The notes under the pieces are model-generated. The model was given only the letters and a program-made list of their open reading frames with translations. It ran no database searches and was not told the DNA's origin. A program made the translations under genes and the position numbers. From positions 1 to 64,000 of the forward strand of contig JBBQJW010000010.1 in assembly GCA_038326325.1 (NCBI GenBank): a stretch of 64,000 bases of DNA, read 5' to 3'. This stretch comes from UBA10324 sp038326325. Its GTDB lineage: Bacteria > Bacteroidota > Bacteroidia > Chitinophagales > UBA10324. This document shows positions 1 through 7,900 of this stretch, piece after piece (position 1 is the stretch's first letter; every line of letters starts with the position of its first letter).

Positions 1-1
1 C

Positions 2-241
2 ACCATAAAATATGCTGATGGAAAAACAAGAGAGTTTTATCAAATAGGTATCAGTGCAAACACAACCGGAATCACTGTCTATGTCCTTGGTATTAAAGAT
101 AAGAAATACTTATCAATGACATATGGAAAAAAAATGGGCAAAGCGAGCGTGAGTGGATATTGCATTAAGTTCAAAACGCTAAAAGATATAAATATTAACA
201 TTCTTGAAGCGGCAATACGATATGGTGTTGAGAACAAGTAA
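2..241 (+). CDS. DUF1801 domain protein (3' part only)
   Basis: The last 79 codons of a gene that starts before the window, ending at TAA 239-241. The readable part includes QIGISANTTGITVYVLGIKD, YGKKMGKASV and GYCIKFKTLKDINI, which match the C-terminal half of DUF1801 (YdhG-like) proteins. These are small cytosolic proteins of unknown function related to the frataxin/YdhG fold. The N-terminus is not visible, so total length, start and operon context cannot be judged. Confidence 0.75.
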   Translation, partial: TIKYADGKTREFYQIGISANTTGITVYVLGIKDKKYLSMTYGKKMGKASVSGYCIKFKTLKDININILEAAIRYGVENK

Positions 242-274
242 ACTTCTGCTCAGTTGCAGTTAACTCTAATTTCC

Positions 275-306
275 CATTGTCCGGCATCAGACAACAATGT
301 TTTTTT
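275..306 (+). terminator. weak possible terminator after the DUF1801 gene
   Basis: CATTGT (275-280) and ACAATG (294-299) can pair across a 13-nt loop and are followed directly by seven Ts. The stem is only 6 bp, so this is a tentative rho-independent terminator. The position, 33 nt after the stop codon, is right. Confidence 0.35.
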
Positions 307-405
307 CGATAAGTGTTAAACTGTGTAAAGCGTAGCTGAATATTCTTAAAATCTAAACATTTGAATCCTTTTGTTGTTCTATTAATTATTAAAATAAACT
401 ACAAA

Positions 406-1074
406 ATGATTAATAAAATTGAAATTGATATAGATGACATCGGTGAAAATCACATAATGACTTCAATAGAAACACCTTTGCGAGAAGATGCTTTCCTGCT
501 GGATGATGAATTAAAAATCGAATTGATTGAAGAAAAATTCAGAGATATTATGAACATCCTGGGATTGGATTTAACTGATGATAGCCTGAAAGGCACACCC
601 CGAAGAGTTGCTAAAATGTATGTGAAAGAAATTTTCAGTGGTCTGAACCCGATTAATAAACCGAAGGTTGCGCTATTTGAAAACAAGTATAAATACAAAG
701 AAATGCTGGTAGAAAAGGATATTACCTTTTACAGCAATTGCGAGCATCATTTTGTTCCAATAATAGGTAAAGCTCATGTTGCTTATATCAGTAATGGAAA
801 TATTATTGGTCTTTCAAAAATTAATCGACTAGTTCAATATTATGCAAAACGACCTCAGGTTCAGGAAAGATTAACAATACAAATTGCAAATGCACTAAAA
901 GAAATATTAAATACAGAAGATATTGCAGTTATAATTGATGCTCATCATTTGTGTGTTTCATCCAGAGGCATTCAGGATACCAATGCATCGACTGTTACAT
1001 CAACTTATTCGGGCAAATTTTTGAGTGACCAACAACGAAACGAATTTTTTAACTATATAGGGTTTAAGAAATAG
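406..1074 (+). CDS. folE: GTP cyclohydrolase I
   Basis: A 222-residue GTP cyclohydrolase I, which converts GTP to 7,8-dihydroneopterin triphosphate at the entry of folate and pterin synthesis. The zinc site is visible as Cys112 with His114/His115 in NCEHHFVP and Cys183 in HHLCVSSRG. Other family signatures are GLSKINRLVQYYAKRPQVQE and DTNASTVTSTYSG. Length fits the family. I chose ATG 406; an upstream in-frame TTG at 361 would add an improbable hydrophobic 15-residue leader. The gene stands alone here; folP lies 21 kb away. A broken methyltransferase gene begins immediately after its stop codon. Confidence 0.95.
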   Translation: MINKIEIDIDDIGENHIMTSIETPLREDAFLLDDELKIELIEEKFRDIMNILGLDLTDDSLKGTPRRVAKMYVKEIFSGLNPINKPKVALFENKYKYKEMLVEKDITFYSNCEHHFVPIIGKAHVAYISNGNIIGLSKINRLVQYYAKRPQVQERLTIQIANALKEILNTEDIAVIIDAHHLCVSSRGIQDTNASTVTSTYSGKFLSDQQRNEFFNYIGFKK

Positions 1075-1076
1075 TT

Positions 1077-1461
1077 TCAGCAAAAGTAAATTTTCAACAA
1101 GCAGATATCACAAATGAGTGAATTTTTGCAAAAGAACATTACCACCTTGTAACTTTATGTTTAGTGCTTGAGCATATTGAAAACCTCAAAATATTTTTAA
1201 GCAACTTTCAAATACAGTTACAATGGGCGAACACATTTATATTGTCGAGCTTCATCCATTTAAACATACAAAGGTAGCAAGGCAAGATTTGAAACCGAAA
1301 ACGGACAACAAATCGCAACCTGTTTTAACCATCATATCTCTGATTTTATTTCACCTGCAAAACATTTTGGTTTTGAAATCAACAGTATGTGCGAACACTT
1401 TGATGACACTGACAAATCAATTGTTTCGAGAATTTTATCTATTTTGCTTATAAAAACTTAA
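1077..1461 (+). pseudogene. SAM-dependent methyltransferase remnant
   Basis: Three reading frames together spell the C-terminal part of a class I SAM methyltransferase. The first frame gives NFQQADITNE, then an in-frame TGA at 1119-1121 where relatives usually have Trp, then LVTLCLVLEHIENLK. A second frame carries GEHIYIVELHPFKH. From about 1285 a third frame carries ARFETENGQQIATCFNHHIS and runs to TAA 1459-1461. The SAM-binding N-terminus (GxGxG) is absent, so the gene is truncated as well as frameshifted. Homology is from recalled family patterns, not a search. The 76-codon open stretch at 1223-1453 is part of this wreck, not a gene. Confidence 0.75.
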
Positions 1462-1615
1462 TACAAATCCATTACGAGAACGGATATGAAAACATCACTT
1501 TGTCTATACAGAATTACTCTCTCCTTCAATGAGAACCGTGCGTTTTGCAAGCGTAGGTTTCACTTCATGCAACCTACTGAAACCAAATGAAACTGCTAAC
1601 ATCAAACTGAGAAAA

Positions 1616-1912
1616 ATGACAAAAGCACTTACAACTAAATTTATATTAATTGTTTTGCTGACAGTAGCGTTGACAGTGTTTTTTTATATCCACGAAACAT
1701 TTCCAAAACCAATCAGAGCAATGACGGCCTTATTGGGAACACCGACAGCAATTGCATCAGGACTCTCCTATTATTTAAAACTTGGTATTTATGTTTTTGA
1801 CACACCAATAGCAGTAGTATTTTCAAACCTGATTGCATCAATCTTAATTATTATTTTGTGTAACACTTTTTTTAAGTGGCGTAACAAAAGGAAGCAGACA
1901 ACTACAAACTGA
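1616..1912 (+). CDS. small hypothetical membrane protein
   Basis: A 98-residue protein with two hydrophobic segments (about residues 7-25 and 63-81) and a basic tail (KWRNKRKQ). I do not recognise the family. ATG 1616 places the first hydrophobic segment near the N-terminus; an upstream ATG at 1529 would add 29 residues with no membrane character. It sits between a pseudogene and small accessory genes, so it could itself be a remnant, but the frame is intact and the membrane pattern is regular. Confidence 0.5.
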   Translation: MTKALTTKFILIVLLTVALTVFFYIHETFPKPIRAMTALLGTPTAIASGLSYYLKLGIYVFDTPIAVVFSNLIASILIIILCNTFFKWRNKRKQTTTN

Positions 1913-2001
1913 CATACATAATTTTAACTTTGCAATTCCTTTCTGCATACACGCATTTAAAAATTAAAATAAGAATTGTCTAACAATTAAAAAAAAACAA
2001 A

Positions 2002-2532
2002 ATGAATATAATAATCACAATTTTACTTCTCATTGCAAGCATCATTGCCTTGCTCTTAACCGTTTCACTTTTCACAAAGAAGGGATATTATATCCAGTGT
2101 GAAATTATAATCAATGTACCCTTGCAGAAAGTTTTTGACTATTTAAAACATCTCAAAAACTGGGACAATTTCAACGAGCGGGCGGTGGCAGACCCTAGTA
2201 AGATAAACGAATTTAAAGGAGCCGACGGAACCGTTGGATTTATTTATGCATGGAGTGGAAATAAAAAAGTAGGTGAAGGTGAAAAAGAAATTAAAGCAAT
2301 CACAGAGGGAAAAAGCATTAAAACCGAAATTCGTTTTGTGAAACCTTTTACAGCAGTTGGACAAACAAACATGGAAACAGAATCAGTTTCCGATACTCAA
2401 ACCAAAGTAACAATGAGCAATACAAGTACGCTGAAATATCCGTTGAATTTTCTGTTGCTCTTTGTTGAAAAAGGCATTGCAAAAGACATGGATAAAAGTT
2501 TGTCAGTTTTGAAAAACATTCTTGAAAAATAA
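2002..2532 (+). CDS. SRPBCC family protein with N-terminal membrane anchor
   Basis: A 176-residue protein. Residues 3-25 are one hydrophobic helix, followed by a START/SRPBCC-type lipid or small-molecule binding domain beginning near VPLQKVFDYLKHLKNWDNF. That opening, the GSxGFIYAWSGNK-like middle strand and the KVTMSNTSTLKYPLNFLLLF end are typical of polyketide cyclase/dehydrase-like SRPBCC proteins. The ligand is unknown. It is the first of three SRPBCC genes in the window, but it is not near the ArsR-linked pair at 24.2 kb. Confidence 0.8.
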   Translation: MNIIITILLLIASIIALLLTVSLFTKKGYYIQCEIIINVPLQKVFDYLKHLKNWDNFNERAVADPSKINEFKGADGTVGFIYAWSGNKKVGEGEKEIKAITEGKSIKTEIRFVKPFTAVGQTNMETESVSDTQTKVTMSNTSTLKYPLNFLLLFVEKGIAKDMDKSLSVLKNILEK

Positions 2533-2708
2533 TCACATCACTAAACTTTAAATTTTCACAAAATGAAATACGAAGTATATACGAACACAAATAAAATTTT
2601 TAGAAGGATGAGTAAAAAAATTAAATAATAATTAAACTTTCTACAACATTTGCATTCGGTTTCGTTTTCAATAATTTAATTACTTACAAAACAAACAACA
2701 ATACTAGA

Positions 2709-3113
2709 ATGGAAAAAGTAACAGGCATTGGCGGCATCTTTTTTAAATGTAAAGACCCAAAAAAAATGAGAGAATGGTACAACTTACATCTCGGTATAAA
2801 CTCTCATGAATGGGGTGCAAATTTTGAGTGGAGAGAAGCAACCGACTCAACTAAAAAAGGTTCTACAGCATGGAATCCATTTCCTGAAACAACAAAATAT
2901 TTTGCCCCTTCTGCAAAAGACTTTATGATTAACTACCGGGTTGCAGATTTAGAAGCACTAGTTGAAGAACTAAAAAAAGAAGGTGTAACAATTGCCGACA
3001 AAATAGAAGATTCTGATTTCGGAAAGTTCGTCCACATCATAGACATGGAAGGAAACAAAATTGAACTTTGGGAACCAATCGACAACGAATCTAATGACAA
3101 GGATAAGAAGTAA
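2709..3113 (+). CDS. VOC (glyoxalase/bleomycin-resistance) family protein
   Basis: A 134-residue single VOC module pair. It opens with the typical GIGGIFFKCKDPKKMREWY and ends with FGKFVHIIDMEGNKIELWEP, the strand carrying the usual metal-ligand Glu. VOC proteins bind a divalent metal in a paired beta-alpha-beta-beta-beta fold; the substrate cannot be told from sequence. The ATG at 2709 follows a 176-nt gap after the SRPBCC gene, so co-transcription is uncertain. Confidence 0.88.
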   Translation: MEKVTGIGGIFFKCKDPKKMREWYNLHLGINSHEWGANFEWREATDSTKKGSTAWNPFPETTKYFAPSAKDFMINYRVADLEALVEELKKEGVTIADKIEDSDFGKFVHIIDMEGNKIELWEPIDNESNDKDKK

Positions 3114-3183
3114 ATCATTTCAGCTTTGGGTGTCGCCGATTAAAAATCCTGAAAATAAAAGATAGGAATTGCAGTCGGCATGG

Positions 3184-3201
3184 ATGTAACAGTGTAACAT
3201 T
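3184..3201 (+). repeat. two tandem TGTAACA motifs
   Basis: ATGTAACAGTGTAACATT contains two copies of the window-wide motif 9 nt apart, in the intergenic gap between the VOC gene and the PaiB-like pseudogene. See the whole-window repeat entry. Confidence 0.6.
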
Positions 3202-3231
3202 GGTTTGAACAAAAAATACAAACTAATAATT

Positions 3232-3685
3232 ATGCGCAACCTTCCTTATCAAAAAGAAATAAATAACGAAGTAGTTAAACTATTTATAAACGAACATCCT
3301 TTTCTTTTTTTATCCGGTTCCTATGCTGATAATAAGCCAGTTTCTCCACAGGTTCTAGTATTTATTGAAGACGAAATGGGGAACTGTTATTAAGAGGTCG
3401 CATCAAGAAAAATACTGATCATCATAGTGGATTTTTATATAACCTGAATGTGCATGCTCTTTACACAGGCGATCAGTTCAACATTGTATAGAAACCGAAA
3501 TTGAAGTTATAAAATTAGATCCTGTTTTCAAATTAGGTTTGGGTAGAGATGCGAAAAGTTATAAGAACTTTCATAAGAATTTAACAGCAAAAGTTGCAGG
3601 CGTGCAGATGATCGCGAACTAAATCTAAAAACGAAACTTCGAATTACTTCCTGTTGACAATAAAGAGCTTTTGAATAATTTTTAG
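3232..3685 (+). pseudogene. PaiB-like FMN-binding (pyridoxamine-oxidase fold) protein, broken
   Basis: The start at ATG 3232 reads MRNLPYQKEINNEVVKLFIN and FLSGSYADNKPVSPQV, the N-terminus of the PaiB/FMN-binding split-barrel family. The frame stops at 3393. A shifted frame continues at once with LRGRIKKNTDHHSGF and NVHALYTGDQ, then stops. Another frame gives EIEVIKLDPVFKLGLGRDAKS, then DRELNLK, then LPVDNKELLNNF ending at TAG 3683-3685. The middle (the typical YVSATWY region) is missing. So there are at least one internal deletion and several frameshifts. The 62-codon open frame alone is not a functional gene. Confidence 0.75.
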
Positions 3686-3706
3686 AACTTTCTTAAAGAA
3701 AGAAAT

Positions 3707-4531
3707 CTACTTGCAATACTTCAGCAGATAATCAATTGCTTCCTTATGGTTGTACTTGCTTGCTTCGCGCCAGTCTTTGCACGCCATAACATGGTCATCA
3801 ATATTGTTGTAAGCCACTCCACGGTCAAACCACGCATCGGAATCGTCGGGTTTTAGTTGTATCGCTTTTGAAAAATCGTTTATCGCTTCGGTATACATTC
3901 CCATATCGGCATACAATGAACCGCGGTTTACATATACTTCTTCCCAAGTGGGCTTCAGTTCAATCACTTTGTTGTAATCAGTAATCGCTTCGTTCGGTCT
4001 GCCTAACCGCTTGTAAGTATTGGCGCGGTTGTAATATCCTTTTTCACTTTCTGGTTTCACTGTTATATACCAACTAAAATCTTTTAACGCCGAATCATAC
4101 TTTCCTAATTCATAAAAAATATTTCCTCGTTTCATTATTGCTAATGTGTAGTAAGGATCAATTTCAGTTACCTTATTTAAATCTTCAATGGCCTTGTTCA
4201 ACTCCTGTGTATTTTTCCAGCACATGGCGCGATTGTAATATCCGTTTTCATCTTCCGGTTTATACGATAAATAAATATTAAAATCGTCAACCGCTTTATC
4301 AAAATCCATGGTGAGATAAAAAGCGCTTCCGCGTTTAAAATACACAATGGCAAAATCAGGTTTCTGTTTTATCGCAATTGTGAAATCGGCAATAGCTCCG
4401 CTGTAATCCTTTGTATTGAACTTCTGCTTTCCGGATTCAAAATAATCTTCGGCCGAAGGTCCACTGAATGAGAATGCTGTAAGTATTGTACTAATCAAAC
4501 CCACTGCAATTATGTTTAAAAAAGGTTTCAT
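3707..4531 (-). CDS. secreted tetratricopeptide-repeat protein
   Basis: A 274-residue protein with a signal-peptide-like start (NIIAVGLISTILTAFSFSG) followed by about six or seven consecutive 34-residue TPR units, for example YFESGKQKFNTKDYSGAIAD and YYNRANTYKRLGRPNEAITD. TPRs are protein-interaction scaffolds; no catalytic domain is present. ATG 4531 is chosen because an upstream in-frame start at 4654 would put 41 polar residues before the signal peptide. It lies just downstream of the lysyl-oxidase-like gene on the same strand, 145 nt after that gene's stop. Confidence 0.85.
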   Translation of the reverse strand: MKPFLNIIAVGLISTILTAFSFSGPSAEDYFESGKQKFNTKDYSGAIADFTIAIKQKPDFAIVYFKRGSAFYLTMDFDKAVDDFNIYLSYKPEDENGYYNRAMCWKNTQELNKAIEDLNKVTEIDPYYTLAIMKRGNIFYELGKYDSALKDFSWYITVKPESEKGYYNRANTYKRLGRPNEAITDYNKVIELKPTWEEVYVNRGSLYADMGMYTEAINDFSKAIQLKPDDSDAWFDRGVAYNNIDDHVMACKDWREASKYNHKEAIDYLLKYCK

Positions 4532-4675
4532 CTCGTGTTTTACTTCGGGGGCATTACGACAAAATTTAAACTTTTGTTTCAAACCATCACAATTGATTTT
4601 GTGAATGGTACTTATATAAATGCCGAAGCCGGAAACTAAGTTCCGGCCTCGCACTTCATTTTTCTTAAGGGGCAG

Positions 4676-7420
4676 TTATTCGGCAATGAAATTTCTGGTA
4701 ACTGATTGATCGGTTGTACTCAGTTTAATCAAATACATTCCTGCACTCAACTGATTCTGCATTTGCACAGGAAGTGTGCTTGTGCTTTCATCAACAATTA
4801 CATTTTCAGAATAAATCATTTGACCTATAACATTAAAAATCTCAAGTGTAACAGCGCTGCCTGTCCAATCAGAATTACTTAAGTCAATATTAAATTGTCC
4901 GTTATTCGGATTCGGGCGAATACTGAAATCAAAAGCATCGGAAGAAACATCTTCCAATCTGCAACCCGTAACAGTTTTAGCAGTTGAAAGTTTCTGACAC
5001 GCATGAGTGTTAGTGACAATTACGCGATAACTACCTGCTGTAGTTGCAGTATATGACTGCAAAGTTGCTCCTGAAATATTCAAACCGTTACGACGCCATT
5101 GATACAAGTAACCGGTTCCCGCATTTGCCTGAAGCACCACATTTCCTGTTGCACAAATATTTAATGAACCCTGAGGAGTTATTGTAGCAGCTGGTAAAGC
5201 ATAAAATGTAACAGGAGTGCTTGCAGATAATTTTGCGCAACCCGCAGTGTTTGTCACTTGCACACGATACTGCGCTGATGTAGTAGGATTGTAACTAGAG
5301 TTAGTAGCACCTGAAACAAACACCGAACCTTTCTTCCATTGATAGGACAAACCTGTTCCGCTGTTTGCGGTGAGTGTAAGTACAACTCCCGAGCAATTGG
5401 TTGTAGCTCCACTTGGTGTAACAGTAGCAGTTGGATAAGTGGAATTTACCACACTTACAACAGCACTATGTCCCTGACAACTATTTGCATCAGTAACTGT
5501 AATAGAATAATTACCGGAAGTTGAAGATGAAATACTTTGTGTAGTTGCTCCATTACTCCATAGATATGAACTGAAACCTGGAGTAGCTGAAAGATTAGCG
5601 GGAGTAGTATTGCAAATGGCAGCAACACCAGTTATTGTTGGTGAAGGAATTGTATTAACTGTAACAGTTGCAGGAATTCGATTGCTGCTACAGGTTGTAG
5701 AAAGTGTTTGTACTTCCCAGTTATAATAATAATAGTAATAGGCACTTCCGGCTGATGACCCGGTAATGCTAAGTAATCCGGAGAGCGAATAAGGATAAAC
5801 AACACCCGCACTGTTTCTGTAAAGATTAGGAATCGTATTTCCGCAACCGAGACGATAATTGCCAGGTGTTAAACTGAAGTTGAGTGTAACAGTGCTTTCG
5901 CCGTTTGGAATGTTTGCTGTTACACTTTGCAAAGCTGTTCCATTCTGGTCGCGTAAAACAATTTTACGATTCCCTGCACCACTTGCATAAACTTTCACTG
6001 TTTTTAAAATGCAAGCTGCTGTGACTGTAAAAGTTTCATACCGGGTAGAGTCGGTTTGATAAACTCCGGCTCCAATTGTATTTGCATTTGGTTGGTCGAA
6101 ACTTGAAACACCTGCAACTGTAATATCATTTTGTGCATAGTAAGTTGTTGTTAACTGAACATTATTCAGGTTCAGATTATTACCAGATGAAATGGGACTT
6201 CCACCTGAAGCAGCAGCGTACCATGAAATTATTCCGTTACCTGTTGCAGAAAGTGTCGCATTTCCTGTTCCACAAATACTTGAATTAGTTATACCCGGAG
6301 TTGAAGGATTGGTGAATGTTACACTTAAAGGACTTGATGTAACAATTCCACAAGGGTAATTTATTGTGCATGTAAAACTTCCTGTCTGCGTTACTTTAAT
6401 ACTTCTGGTTGTTGCTCCATTGCTCCACGAATAAGAAAATGCGGCCTGATCTGCATAGAGTGTAACAGTATCACCTCCGCAATATGTTGTGCTGTTTGTA
6501 TTAGCAGTTTTTGTAATTGTGCAAACCGGATTTCCGGGAGCATCCTGTTGATTCAAAGTCCACGGCATTGCCAACACATTATTGGTTTCATTTTCTTCAA
6601 TAAAATAATTTTTCGGATCAACCTGAACTACGATGTAGTACTGACCGTTACAGGTTCCCTGAGGAATTGTAATGTACATTCCATCGAGATACTGATAATA
6701 CACATCAGCCCATCCAACAGTTATCCCTTGTTGATTAGGTGTACAGTTATAACCACTTCCTCCTAACCCAAAATTTTCAAAATCAGCATTTTGCAGAATA
6801 GGACCATTCCCGTTTCTGCAATCACCATAAGTACTGCAATCACCATAATCTAATAAACAAAAACCAAGTTTTGCTCCAGTTCCAACTATTGGCCAGAGTA
6901 ATGGATCTGTTACACCTGGTATTTGTAAACGCAAAGTGTAAATCCCCCAATCATCGTAGTGCATATGTCCGTGAGTCGGGTGATAAGTCATAGAACCGGC
7001 AGTATGTTGCCAGCTCGTCATTGTAGAACCATTCTTATGATAAATTTCCTGATTCACTAAAGTCTTCGGCGCTGAACCATCATTACATGTTGTTGGTGCA
7101 TTTCCTACATAAGTTGAATCTGGACACACATAAACATTTGTAGTAAGTGTGTGTAACGGTCCGTGACCAATGTTTGGTGTTTCAACAGAAATCCGAAGTT
7201 GCCCTGGATTAGTACCACTTGACTGGGAATATTCAATTACACCATTGTTTCCTGAAACTGTTAATGAGTGTTGACCAACAGTTATATCAGGAAGCAAATC
7301 ACAATTGTTAGTTCCATCCTGACAATGGCATCCTGCGGCATTGGTAGTGGTGCAGGGTTGAGCGTACGAAATCTGTTTTAGCAATAATATGCTGAACAGC
7401 AGAAAGATTCTTTTTAGCAT
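4676..7420 (-). CDS. secreted lysyl-oxidase-like protein with Ig-like repeats and T9SS sorting domain
   Basis: A 914-residue protein. The signal peptide (LKRIFLLFSILLL...SYA) starts at ATG 7420. Residues about 35-290 match the lysyl oxidase domain: the copper-type histidine cluster THGHMHYDDW, then GAKLGFCLLDYGDC (its Lys aligns with the lysine of the LTQ cofactor), QGITVGWADVYYQYLDG and DPKNYFIEENETNNVL. After this come several Ig/PKD-like modules rich in TYCGGD and YSWSNGATTRS patterns, and a T9SS type A C-terminal domain (FDFSIRPNPNNGQFNIDLS). Lysyl oxidases oxidatively deaminate lysyl side chains; here the target would be extracellular or on the cell surface. That activity is inferred from family membership. 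Confidence 0.85.
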   Translation of the reverse strand: MLKRIFLLFSILLLKQISYAQPCTTTNAAGCHCQDGTNNCDLLPDITVGQHSLTVSGNNGVIEYSQSSGTNPGQLRISVETPNIGHGPLHTLTTNVYVCPDSTYVGNAPTTCNDGSAPKTLVNQEIYHKNGSTMTSWQHTAGSMTYHPTHGHMHYDDWGIYTLRLQIPGVTDPLLWPIVGTGAKLGFCLLDYGDCSTYGDCRNGNGPILQNADFENFGLGGSGYNCTPNQQGITVGWADVYYQYLDGMYITIPQGTCNGQYYIVVQVDPKNYFIEENETNNVLAMPWTLNQQDAPGNPVCTITKTANTNSTTYCGGDTVTLYADQAAFSYSWSNGATTRSIKVTQTGSFTCTINYPCGIVTSSPLSVTFTNPSTPGITNSSICGTGNATLSATGNGIISWYAAASGGSPISSGNNLNLNNVQLTTTYYAQNDITVAGVSSFDQPNANTIGAGVYQTDSTRYETFTVTAACILKTVKVYASGAGNRKIVLRDQNGTALQSVTANIPNGESTVTLNFSLTPGNYRLGCGNTIPNLYRNSAGVVYPYSLSGLLSITGSSAGSAYYYYYYNWEVQTLSTTCSSNRIPATVTVNTIPSPTITGVAAICNTTPANLSATPGFSSYLWSNGATTQSISSSTSGNYSITVTDANSCQGHSAVVSVVNSTYPTATVTPSGATTNCSGVVLTLTANSGTGLSYQWKKGSVFVSGATNSSYNPTTSAQYRVQVTNTAGCAKLSASTPVTFYALPAATITPQGSLNICATGNVVLQANAGTGYLYQWRRNGLNISGATLQSYTATTAGSYRVIVTNTHACQKLSTAKTVTGCRLEDVSSDAFDFSIRPNPNNGQFNIDLSNSDWTGSAVTLEIFNVIGQMIYSENVIVDESTSTLPVQMQNQLSAGMYLIKLSTTDQSVTRNFIAE

Positions 7421-7537
7421 GGATTGAGGTTTGGTTAATTGGTGAAGCAATATAGAAGCGCTTTTCAAATTTTCAAAATGATTTTCTTTTACTGGTATTT
7501 AGAATTTAAAACCGATTGAGGCAAATAGAAATAAAAA

Positions 7538-7562
7538 AGCCATCCTGTTTTTCAGAATGGCT
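7538..7562 (-). terminator. rho-independent terminator after the 68-residue gene
   Basis: AGCCATCCTG (7538-7547) and CAGAATGGCT (7553-7562) form a 10-bp stem with one mismatch and a 5-nt loop. On the minus strand it is followed by a run of Ts. It sits 23 nt after the stop of the minus-strand gene at 7585. Confidence 0.75.
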
Positions 7563-7584
7563 AATAAATTTTTATGAATTCAGA

Positions 7585-7791
7585 TTACCAGGTGCCTCCG
7601 TATCCGGGAATAGGATCAATATCAAAGTCCTCATCTTTTTTTGTTCCATCCTCATTTGCCTGAGGAATATTTCTGCTACGCATTTTTATTAATGCTTCAA
7701 GAGTTAACAAATTCTGTTTTGCTTCCTGCAAATCGTGCAGGGTATTTTCTTCTTCGCTGTTCTGCGATTGATTTATTTTATTTTCAACCAT
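7585..7791 (-). CDS. small acidic hypothetical protein
   Basis: A 68-residue protein, highly charged and without a signal peptide or membrane helix. A helical, Gln/Glu-rich N-terminal two-thirds (HDLQEAKQNLLTLEALIKMR) is followed by a short acidic stretch and the tail DPIPGYGGTW. It is flanked by a good terminator, which supports it being a real transcription unit. A helical leader with a short Gly-rich C-terminus is reminiscent of peptide precursors in Bacteroidota, but no modifying enzyme, protease or exporter gene is adjacent, so function is unknown. Confidence 0.6.
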   Translation of the reverse strand: MVENKINQSQNSEEENTLHDLQEAKQNLLTLEALIKMRSRNIPQANEDGTKKDEDFDIDPIPGYGGTW

Positions 7792-7900
7792 AAGACTGAA
7801 TTTTATTTATTTCAAATTTAAATTTTATAATTCTTATAAAAAGTCAACTGATTCATGAATGTAAACAATCGATTGTGTAGGAAATCAAAAATATAGTCAG

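Noticed and set aside
1223..1453. 76-codon open frame as a gene
   Set aside because: It is one frame of a methyltransferase pseudogene; homologous residues continue in other frames on both sides.
2563..2628. 21-residue ORF MKYEVYTNTNKIFRRMSKKI... after the SRPBCC gene
   Set aside because: Too short to support; could be the remnant of an unrelated gene, but no further homologous frame was seen.
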